Assembly: GCA_009838735.1 (NCBI GenBank)
Contig: VXQZ01000041.1
Coordinates: forward strand, 1 to 64,000
Direction: 5' to 3'
From: Chloroflexota bacterium
GTDB taxonomy: Bacteria > Chloroflexota > Dehalococcoidia > Bin125
Length of the DNA: 64,000 nt
This document shows positions 19,535-26,287 of this stretch, piece after piece. The stretch's first letter is position 1. Every line of letters starts with the position of its first letter. The notes under the pieces are model-generated. The model was not told the DNA's origin. It searched no databases and was given only the letters and a program-made list of their open reading frames with translations. The translations under genes and the position numbers were made by a program.

Positions 19535-19949
19535 TCCCATCGAATTAATTGAGCTGGCTGAGCGCCTGCTTGCCAATTCGCGGCGCGACGAATCTTCCTG
19601 TCGGACCGCCATCAATCGCTTCTACTACGCATGTCACTTGACCGCGCGAGACCAACGCTACGGTCTCGATGCCAAAAACCACCAGGGCCGCCGACCATCC
19701 CATCAAGCCATCCTCCGTGTTGTGAGGGAGCAGGCCGGTTCCGATCTCGCAAGAGACCTTGAAGATCTGAAGCGCATGCGCGAGGTCGCCGATTACGTCC
19801 TCAACTCGGATCATCCCGAGATTCGCGCCGTCTTCACTCGGGCAACGGCAGCCAACTGGTCTGAGCTGGCCGGCGAAGCCGCGGCTCTCGCTCGCGACCT
19901 GCTCCCGTCCTTGCAGGCCATCTCTGCCGCACAACCGCAGGATGCATAA
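19524..19949 (+). CDS. HEPN-domain protein, possible RNase toxin
   Basis: 141 residues, all helical in appearance. The segment INRFYYACHLTARD gives Arg32-x5-His38, the Rx4-6H motif of active HEPN RNases, and the later LKRMREVADYVLN matches the C-terminal HEPN helix with its R-x-x-ADY pattern. HEPN proteins of this size are often toxins or defence nucleases acting on RNA. It overlaps the upstream unknown gene by 11 nt. The reading is by motif and layout only. Confidence 0.65.
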   Translation: MALDPIELIELAERLLANSRRDESSCRTAINRFYYACHLTARDQRYGLDAKNHQGRRPSHQAILRVVREQAGSDLARDLEDLKRMREVADYVLNSDHPEIRAVFTRATAANWSELAGEAAALARDLLPSLQAISAAQPQDA

Positions 19950-20108
19950 GCAGTCGACCGCCCGCCGGCTCAAAGGCTGATAAGCTAGCTTTCAGCCGCC
20001 CGTACCGGGCCTCGCCGGTGTCCGTTGGCCGGTGAGGTAGACCGAGGCGACACGCCGCACCCAGCGAGCGGCATGCGCTGAGCGCCGGCGGCACAGCAGG
20101 AGTTCGGT
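19950..20108 (+). promoter_or_regulatory. Structured leader before tatA
   Basis: 159-bp gap with two possible stem-loops: GGCTG/CAGCC around 19975-20000 and CCTCGCCGG/CCGGTGAGG around 20010-20037. No known riboswitch or RNA family is recognised. It probably carries the tatA promoter. Confidence 0.3.
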
Positions 20109-20357
20109 ATGGCACTGATCGGGTTTGGTCCTGTCGAAGCGATTGTCGTCGTCATCGTCGTGTTGGTCGTCTTCGGCGCGGGTCGTCTGGCCGGCGTCGG
20201 CAAGGCGCTTGGTACCGGCCTGCGTGAGTTCCGCGAGGAAGCGCGAACGTCCGATTCGGAGGAAGAGGGCGACGAAGACGCATCGGATGAGGTCGCGGTC
20301 TCGTCGAGCGAGTCTGAAGACGAAGACAAGCGGTCCTCGTCCGGATCCTCCGGCTAA
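20109..20357 (+). CDS. tatA: Sec-independent translocase TatA-type subunit
   Basis: 82 residues. An N-terminal transmembrane helix (residues about 8-24, VEAIVVVIVVLVVFGAG) is followed by the amphipathic helix GKALGTGLREFREEA and a long acidic Ser/Glu tail, the standard TatA layout. Pore-forming component of the twin-arginine pathway for folded proteins. tatC and tatB are not next to it; the following gene is a HAD hydrolase. Confidence 0.88.
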   Translation: MALIGFGPVEAIVVVIVVLVVFGAGRLAGVGKALGTGLREFREEARTSDSEEEGDEDASDEVAVSSSESEDEDKRSSSGSSG

Positions 20358-20381
20358 CGTTTTGACGCCAGTTCACCACTG

Positions 20382-21140
20382 TTGACCCGGCTGCGTGCGG
20401 TTGCCCTTGACCTGTGGGGCACATTGATCGTGGACGCCCCCGGCGGTGGCCGACGCCGCATGCGCCGCCGCGAAGCCCGCCTGACCAGTGCCTACGAGCG
20501 GGCCGGGGCCGGCCCCGGCGCCGCCGACGCAGTGCCCAGGGCGATTCGACACGCAATCGATGAGCTCGTCGTCGCCCACCAGTCCAACATCGACCTCTCC
20601 GGCGATGACCGCGTCAATGCCGTGCGTCGCTCGATGCTGGAGCAATGTCCCGCCACCGTCGAAAATGACGCGCTGCTCCAAGAGCTGACTGGCGCCATCT
20701 GCGATAGCGCCAGTTGGGAACCGCCCGACGTCATCGACGGCGTCGAGGAGGAACTCGACGCGCTGAAGCGGAGCCACCTCAACCTGGCGGTCGTTTCCAA
20801 CACCGGACTCGCCCCCGGCCGCTACGTCGAACGAGCCCTCGTTGCCCGCGGATTCGGCCGCTGGATCGATCATTGGATCTGGTCCGACGACGTGCTCAGC
20901 TGGAAGCCGGGCCAGGCCATCTTCACCGCCGCACTCGAGGCGCTGGGAACAACCGCCGACGAGACCGCATTCGTCGGCGACACGCCCGAGGCCGACGTCC
21001 TCGGCTCCCGCCACGCCGGCTTCGCCGTCTCCATCCTGGTCGGCGACAAGGGCGAAGAGGCCATCACCCCCGACATCCAACTCCCGTCGATCAAGGGACT
21101 AACCGCCTCATTGGTCGAGGCCGGCCTGATCTCACCCTGA
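20382..21140 (+). CDS. HAD superfamily hydrolase
   Basis: 252 residues from a TTG start. HAD motif I appears as VALDLWGTLIVDA, where the usual second Asp is Trp, as in several HAD phosphatase groups; motif II VVSNTG; Lys in WKPGQAIFTAALE; motif IV FVGDTPEADVLGSRHAG. A haloacid-dehalogenase-like phosphatase with a helical cap is likely. The substrate is not predictable. It lies 24 bp after tatA. Confidence 0.85.
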   Translation: MTRLRAVALDLWGTLIVDAPGGGRRRMRRREARLTSAYERAGAGPGAADAVPRAIRHAIDELVVAHQSNIDLSGDDRVNAVRRSMLEQCPATVENDALLQELTGAICDSASWEPPDVIDGVEEELDALKRSHLNLAVVSNTGLAPGRYVERALVARGFGRWIDHWIWSDDVLSWKPGQAIFTAALEALGTTADETAFVGDTPEADVLGSRHAGFAVSILVGDKGEEAITPDIQLPSIKGLTASLVEAGLISP

Positions 21141-21325
21141 AGAGACCTCTCGGGAAATCTCGTCCAGACCCGCTCTGCCCAAGAGAGAGGGACCACCAAT
21201 TCCGACCGCAACGCCCCGAGCCTCTGAAGTGCCTCCATACGAAAGATGACGCTCGGAAGTCGCCCTCAACGCAGTCGCTAGCGCTCAACACTCCAGGCCG
21301 ACCATCAGAAACATATGCTGAGGAC

Positions 21326-22501
21326 ATGAGATTTGGCATGTTCGGCGGCAACGGCTTCAAGGTCGGTCGGATCCTGGGAATTCCGATCCGGCTTGACCTG
21401 TCCTTCTTTCTGGTGTTCGCGCTGCTCGTCTTCCTGATTGCGACGCAGATCCTGCCCGATTCACTGGACGGGTTGGGCGGCGCAGAACGCTGGTTGTACG
21501 GCGTCGCCGCCGGCGCCGTCTACTTTCTTTCGCTCCTGATTCACGAGCTGGCGCATTCGCTCATGGCGCGGCGCTACGGCATGGAAGTCTCGTCGATCAC
21601 CCTGTTTTTTTTCGGCGGCCTGTCCCTGATTCGTGAGGACTCCCAACGGCCCGGCCAGGAATTCTGGATCGCCGTCGTCGGACCGCTCGCGTCGCTCGTC
21701 ATTGGCCTCGGCTTCATCCTCCTCTCGCTGTTCGCTCTGCCCGATGACACCGCGGTCGGCCATCTGGCCTTCGTGCTGGGGCTGCTCAACTGCTTCCTGG
21801 CCGGATTCAATATGTTGCCCGGTTTCCCCCTGGACGGCGGCCGCGTCGCCCGCTCCCTGATCTGGCGACTGACCGGCTCGCGCCATCGCGCGACCCGCGC
21901 CTCCGCCCGGCTGGGGCAACTCCTCGGCGCGATCATGATCGTCTACGGCGTCGGCGGACTACTCACCGACGCCGCCATTTTCAACAGTGGATTCAACTCG
22001 CTCTGGATCGCGTTGATCGGATTCCTGCTCATGACGCAGGCGTCGCAGGGCGTCAAGACCGCCGACCTGGAGCGCGACCTGGCCAGGCTGCGTGTTGGCG
22101 AACTGATGCTCGAGCCGCCGGTCGCCCGGACCGCTGAAGCCGACCTGCCAATCCACGTCCTTGCGCCATCACGCGCGCAACTCGACCAACAGGACGTGTT
22201 CATCGTCGCCGAGGGCGGGACCGCGGTGGGCATCGCCTCAGCCGTACAGATCCTGTTGCTCGATGACGAGCGCTACCAGAGCGACCGCTTGCGCGACATC
22301 ATGATCGCCGCCGACCAGGTGCAGCCACTCGAGCCAAGTGCCGGCGCGGACGAGGCGCTGCAGCGATTGCAGAAGGAACGCACCTTCGTCCTGCCTGTCG
22401 TCGAGCGCGGACGCCTGCTCGGCGTCGTCGGCCTCGACCAGATCCTCAAGGCATTGGGCCAGGGCCCACCGCCCAGACTCGACCCTTCCGCCGGCGCCTA
22501 G
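21326..22501 (+). CDS. Site-2 protease family membrane metalloprotease (M50) with CBS domains
   Basis: 391 residues. Integral membrane zinc protease: HELAH at 73-77 in the second transmembrane region, and NMLPGFPLDGGRVARSL with the third zinc ligand Asp. Hydrophobic segments surround both. After about residue 255 a pair of CBS-like repeats follows (VGELMLEPPVARTAEADLP; LQKERTFVLPVVERGRLLGV), as in the SpoIVFB/Rip3-like branch. Likely cleaves a membrane-bound regulator within the bilayer. I start at ATG 21326; Met at 21338 is an alternative. The open frame upstream overlaps the HAD gene and is not coding. Confidence 0.9.
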   Translation: MRFGMFGGNGFKVGRILGIPIRLDLSFFLVFALLVFLIATQILPDSLDGLGGAERWLYGVAAGAVYFLSLLIHELAHSLMARRYGMEVSSITLFFFGGLSLIREDSQRPGQEFWIAVVGPLASLVIGLGFILLSLFALPDDTAVGHLAFVLGLLNCFLAGFNMLPGFPLDGGRVARSLIWRLTGSRHRATRASARLGQLLGAIMIVYGVGGLLTDAAIFNSGFNSLWIALIGFLLMTQASQGVKTADLERDLARLRVGELMLEPPVARTAEADLPIHVLAPSRAQLDQQDVFIVAEGGTAVGIASAVQILLLDDERYQSDRLRDIMIAADQVQPLEPSAGADEALQRLQKERTFVLPVVERGRLLGVVGLDQILKALGQGPPPRLDPSAGA

Positions 22502-22502
22502 T

Positions 22503-22541
22503 GGCCACACCTCGACGTCTAGTGGCCACACTTCGACGCCA
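22503..22541 (+). repeat. Two near-identical 20-bp units
   Basis: The phrase CTAGTGGCCACAC-TCGACG occurs twice in direct succession right at the end of the protease gene, each unit holding the palindrome GTGGCCAC. The units differ at two positions. Function unknown. Confidence 0.6.
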
Positions 22542-22578
22542 GTTGAGACATTCCCGCTCATTTCCGGACAAACCCTGT

Positions 22579-22690
22579 TCAAAATGTGCCCAAACTGAGC
22601 CAAATCTGGACAGATCTGGACGAATCTGGACAAATCCGGACACCCAACCGCACGATCCCCAGCGCAGAACGGCACTTCCGGCCCAACCCG
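22579..22690. repeat. Dispersed intergenic repeat, copy 1, with four 10-bp units
   Basis: Four head-to-tail 10-bp units occupy 22601-22640: CAAATCTGGA, CAGATCTGGA, CGAATCTGGA and CAAATCCGGA. The flank after them (CACCCAACCGCACGATCCCCAGC) aligns with the flank of copy 2 near 48983, and the flank before them (22579-22607) matches copy 3 at 52707-52735 in 23 of 29 positions. The gap is 280 bp, between the protease and the murT-like gene, and has no supported ORF. The period equals about one helical turn. Confidence 0.75.
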
Positions 22691-22781
22691 CAGAATTCTC
22701 CCTGCCGACACCGTTTCCACCCATCTCGCACGCTGAACCGGTGCGTATGCGGCCCATGCGCCGGCCGATACAGTCGATGGT

Positions 22782-24191
22782 GTGACCCAACGCCGCTCGA
22801 CGACGAAGCCGTCTCCCCGCCTTGCCGCCGCCGTCTTGGCCGGCAAGACAGTCCGACACGGTATGCGAGCGCTGGGCTCGGGCGGAACCGCCCTACCCGG
22901 CCTGGTCGTCGAACGGCTGCACCCCGACGCCCTCAGCCAGCTGGCGAACGATCTCTCAGCGACGGCCCTGATTACGGGAACCAACGGCAAAACCACTAGC
23001 GCGGCAATGTTGGCCCGCATCCTCCGCGCCGACGGGCGGGCCGTTGTGCACAATCGCGCCGGCTCGAATCTGCTGCGCGGAGTGACCGCTGCCATGGTCG
23101 ACGCGGCCTCCCTGCTTGGTCGTCTGCCCGCTGACGCCAACGCCGTGCTCGAATCCGACGAGGCCGCGCTGCCGGCCATCGCGGCCGCCGCGCCCCCCAG
23201 CGTCGCCGTCTTCACCAATCTGATGCGGGACCAACTGGACCGCTACGGCGAAATCGAGTCGATCGCGCGGCGCTGGGCCGACGCCCTGTCGGCGTTTCCG
23301 CCGGAGACGGTGATCGCCCTCAACGTTGACGATCCGCTGATCGCGTCCCTCGCGCATCACTGGGACGGTTCCTGCCTCAGCTTCGGTATCGAGGATCCCG
23401 ACATTCCCTCCGCACCGCAGGGCGAGATCATGGACGCCGTCTGGGATCCGAAGACCGACGACGACTTCCGCTACTCGCGCCGCTACTTTGCTCAGCTCGG
23501 CCGCTGGCACACTGACTCGGGCGCGCAACGGCCAACCCCGGACATCGCCGCCGACAACATCACGTTCGCGGCTGGACTGACCTCTTTCACGTTGCAGCTT
23601 CCACGGTCGTCAGTCGACATCGCACTTCCCGCCGACGGTCTGTACAGCGTCTACAACGCCCTCGCCGCATCGACAGCGGCCATCGCACTGGGTGTCGCTG
23701 CAGAAACGATCCGCGACGGTCTTGAGTCCCACGAGGCGGCCTTCGGCCGCCAGGAAGAAATGGTCGTCGAGGGCCGCCGTGTACGACTCTTGCTGGGCAA
23801 GAACCCATCGGGTATGAATCAGGCGCTGCGCACGCTCCAACGCCCGGGCGAACGCCATCACCTGCTGGTCCTGCTCAACGATGGCATTGCCGACGGCACC
23901 GACGTCTCCTGGATCTGGGACGTCGACTGGGAGTCGCAGGCTCAGCACTGCGAGTCGCTCACGGTTGGCGGCCACCGCGCCGCCGACATGGCACTGAGGC
24001 TGAAGTACGCCGGCTTTCCCGAGCCCTGTAACCCGATTGAGAACGACATCGGAGATGTCTTGCGAGCAGCGCTGGATGCCGTTCCGGAATCAGGCCGGCT
24101 GACAATTCTGCCAACATATACAGCGATGCTCGACGTCCGCCAACGGCTCGGACAGATGGGCGCTGCGCGCCTCTGGGATGTGGCCCGATGA
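22782..24191 (+). CDS. murT: Mur ligase family protein, MurT-like lipid II isoglutaminyl synthase subunit
   Basis: 469 residues, GTG start. The Mur ligase ATP loop is ALITGTNGKTTSAAML (about 62-77), the central ligase domain has NLMRDQLDRYGEI, and the C-terminal DUF1727 region shows LLGKNPSGMNQALRTLQ, which is the MurT hallmark. MurT with the glutaminase GatD amidates D-Glu of the peptidoglycan stem peptide. The zinc-ribbon Cys pairs found in Staphylococcus MurT are absent here; the equivalent region (after CLSFGIEDPDIPSAP) has a single Cys. It overlaps gatD by ATGA. Confidence 0.9.
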   Translation: MTQRRSTTKPSPRLAAAVLAGKTVRHGMRALGSGGTALPGLVVERLHPDALSQLANDLSATALITGTNGKTTSAAMLARILRADGRAVVHNRAGSNLLRGVTAAMVDAASLLGRLPADANAVLESDEAALPAIAAAAPPSVAVFTNLMRDQLDRYGEIESIARRWADALSAFPPETVIALNVDDPLIASLAHHWDGSCLSFGIEDPDIPSAPQGEIMDAVWDPKTDDDFRYSRRYFAQLGRWHTDSGAQRPTPDIAADNITFAAGLTSFTLQLPRSSVDIALPADGLYSVYNALAASTAAIALGVAAETIRDGLESHEAAFGRQEEMVVEGRRVRLLLGKNPSGMNQALRTLQRPGERHHLLVLLNDGIADGTDVSWIWDVDWESQAQHCESLTVGGHRAADMALRLKYAGFPEPCNPIENDIGDVLRAALDAVPESGRLTILPTYTAMLDVRQRLGQMGAARLWDVAR

Positions 24192-24970
24192 CCAGCCCCG
24201 GCCGACCGTCGCTCAACATCGCGGTGCTCTATCCCGACCTGCTGAATCTCTACGGCGACCGCGGCAACGCCCGCGCGGTCGAGGAGCGCTGCGCAGCGCG
24301 CGGCATCGACACGACCGTGTTGGGCGTTGGCATCGGCGACGACTGGTCCTCCAGGCAGGCGGACATTGTCCTCGTTGGCGGTGGGCAGGACCGCGAGCAA
24401 CGACGTGTCCAGGCCGACCTCCAGCGCCGGGGCGAAGATCTTCGCGAGTATGTCGACAACGATGGCGTGGTGCTCGCCGTCTGCGGCGGGTTTCAGCTCT
24501 TCGGCCATCACTACCGAGGCTGGGATGGTGAGATCATGGAAGGTATTGGCATCTTCGACGCCGTCGCGGCGCACCCCGGGCCCAAGATCGCGCGTTGTGT
24601 CGGCAACGTGGTCGCTCTCTGGGAAGGCGAAACCGTCGTCGGTTTCGAAAACCACGGCGGCAGAACCTATCTCAACGACGGGCAGCAGGCCCTCGCCGAC
24701 GTGGTCAGTGGGTTTGGCAACAATGGCGGAGACGGGCTCGAGGGGGCCAAAGTCAAGAACGCCTACGGCACCTACCTGCACGGCGCCGTGCTGCCCAAGA
24801 ATCCGCGCCTGGCCGATCGTCTGATTTCATTGGCGCTTGACCGCCGCTTTGGTGCTGAGGCAGCCGAACTGCCGCCGCTCGATGACAGCGTGGCTCTCAG
24901 GGCTCATGCTGAAGCGTTGCACGCAGCATTGTCCGCCAGGGAATCGGCACTGGGCCGCCGCTTCGCATAA
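24188..24970 (+). CDS. gatD: GatD-like type 1 glutamine amidotransferase
   Basis: 260 residues. A class I glutaminase of the CobQ/GatD type: nucleophile Cys99 in VVLAVCGGFQLFGHHY and catalytic His198 in NAYGTYLHGAVLPKNP. It also has the N-terminal LYPDLLNLYGDRGNARA typical of GatD. It supplies ammonia to MurT. The start overlaps the murT stop (ATGA), so the two proteins are made together. About 40 C-terminal residues beyond the core are less conserved. Confidence 0.92.
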   Translation: MTSPGRPSLNIAVLYPDLLNLYGDRGNARAVEERCAARGIDTTVLGVGIGDDWSSRQADIVLVGGGQDREQRRVQADLQRRGEDLREYVDNDGVVLAVCGGFQLFGHHYRGWDGEIMEGIGIFDAVAAHPGPKIARCVGNVVALWEGETVVGFENHGGRTYLNDGQQALADVVSGFGNNGGDGLEGAKVKNAYGTYLHGAVLPKNPRLADRLISLALDRRFGAEAAELPPLDDSVALRAHAEALHAALSARESALGRRFA

Positions 24971-25018
24971 CGTGCATGACGTAAAGTCAAATTGTCAGCA
25001 TTCGAACGAGGATTTGCC

Positions 25019-25237
25019 ATGGCCGCGACATCAACCCTGACCCGCACTGCGCCGGACATTTCCTGCGAACACTGCGCCAACGCAATCACTGGGGCACTCA
25101 CCGCCATCGATGGAGTTGCTGCCGTATCGGTTGACGTCGACGAGAAGCGCGTTGACGTGGAGTACGACGCCGCTGCCACGACGGACGAGCAGATCGACGC
25201 CGTCCTGGAGGAGGAAGGCTATCCGCCGCTCCGATAG
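25019..25237 (+). CDS. Heavy-metal-associated (HMA) domain protein, CopZ-like
   Basis: 72 residues. The metal site is DISCEHCANAITGAL, a CxxC in the first loop-helix of the ferredoxin-like HMA fold, followed by VAAVSVDVDEKRVDVEYD and IDAVLEEEGY. Likely a small cytosolic copper or other soft-metal chaperone. GAGGA 7 nt upstream supports ATG at 25019. No P-type ATPase is near. The next gene begins inside this one in another frame. Confidence 0.88.
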   Translation: MAATSTLTRTAPDISCEHCANAITGALTAIDGVAAVSVDVDEKRVDVEYDAAATTDEQIDAVLEEEGYPPLR

Positions 25238-26258
25238 TCCCTGGGGCCAGCAGCCGTCCGGTCGAGGCCTCTCGGCTTCCCGGGGAGGCGGGCGCCGAGG
25301 AGGTCCTGACCGGAGCGACGGTTGGCTCATCGGCCCGACCTGGCTGTACGTTCTTGCCGCGATCGCCATATTCGCCGCCGCCGCGGCCGTAGCCGTCGTG
25401 CAGGCGACCGGTTCGGACGAATCCGCAGAACCGCAAGCCGCGCAGACGACCGGCGCTGAACCGTCTGCACCAACCCAAGCCCAGCAATCGGCTGTTGCGA
25501 CAGAACCGGACAACGCGGCGGAAGACGCCCAGACAACCGAACCAACCCAACAGCCACTGGCGCAGCAGCAGAGCGATGAACAAAAGGCATCGCCCTCCCA
25601 CAGCGATGGGCAGACCGAACAGGCTGAAGCCGAAACGCAGGCCGAACAGGAACAGGCCGACACAGAGGCCGACGCTCCCGTACAGGGTCAGGGCCATCCA
25701 CTGCGCGGGTTCATCCGGCCGATTGCCGGCGCCTGCGTCACCGAGTTTCCCGGTCACCTGCCTGGTTCGCCGCGCACGTACCGCAACCACGGCGTTCATG
25801 AGGGACTGGACTTCTATGAATGGGCCTCCTGCACCTCAGTGTCCTACACGACCGAAATCCTGGCCGCCAAGGCTGGCGTCATCATCCGCGCCGACCTCGA
25901 CTACGTCGAGATCACACCAGACGACTGGCAACGATTCATCGACGCCAACTGGGAGGGCGAAGCGATTCTTGACGAGTTGCGAGGTCGCCAGGTCTGGATC
26001 GATCACGGTCGCGGAATCGTCACCCGCTACGCGCACCTGTCGGAGATCGCCGTCGGCATCGCGGTCGGTGCTGAAGTCCAACAGGGACAGCTGATTGGCC
26101 ATCCAGGCGAGTCGGGCCAGCAGGAGGTGTACGCCAATCCCGGCACCGACATTCACCTGCACTTCGAGATTCGCATCGGCGACGGCTGGCTCGGCCAGGG
26201 CGAGACGCCCGAGGACGCCCGAACGCTCTATCTCGAGGCCTTCGGGCTGGCCGAGTAG
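25110..26258 (+). CDS. Membrane-anchored M23-family peptidase-like protein
   Basis: Up to 382 residues. A transmembrane segment (WLYVLAAIAIFAAAAAVAVV) follows an Arg/Gly-rich cytoplasmic stretch, then a low-complexity Gln/Glu/Ala linker of about 100 residues, then a LytM/M23 domain with VHEGLDFYEW (HxxxD) and TDIHLHFEIRIG (HxH). Zinc-dependent cell-wall endopeptidase is likely. The start is unclear: ATG 25110 and TTG 25149 both lie inside the HMA gene, and after its stop (25237) I find no ATG/GTG/TTG in this frame before the membrane helix. A non-standard start or a sequencing indel is possible. Confidence 0.75.
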   Translation: MELLPYRLTSTRSALTWSTTPLPRRTSRSTPSWRRKAIRRSDSPWGQQPSGRGLSASRGGGRRGGPDRSDGWLIGPTWLYVLAAIAIFAAAAAVAVVQATGSDESAEPQAAQTTGAEPSAPTQAQQSAVATEPDNAAEDAQTTEPTQQPLAQQQSDEQKASPSHSDGQTEQAEAETQAEQEQADTEADAPVQGQGHPLRGFIRPIAGACVTEFPGHLPGSPRTYRNHGVHEGLDFYEWASCTSVSYTTEILAAKAGVIIRADLDYVEITPDDWQRFIDANWEGEAILDELRGRQVWIDHGRGIVTRYAHLSEIAVGIAVGAEVQQGQLIGHPGESGQQEVYANPGTDIHLHFEIRIGDGWLGQGETPEDARTLYLEAFGLAE

Positions 26259-26287
26259 CGTGTCGCGACGGCAATCACCGCCGCGGA

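Noticed and set aside
20714..21325. Long N-terminal extension of the site-2 protease
   Set aside because: The frame there is antiphase to the HAD gene, is Arg/Pro-rich and non-conserved; the family starts near 21326.
22601..22640. CRISPR or phage attachment array
   Set aside because: Units are only 10 bp and contiguous, and related copies occur in two other gaps.
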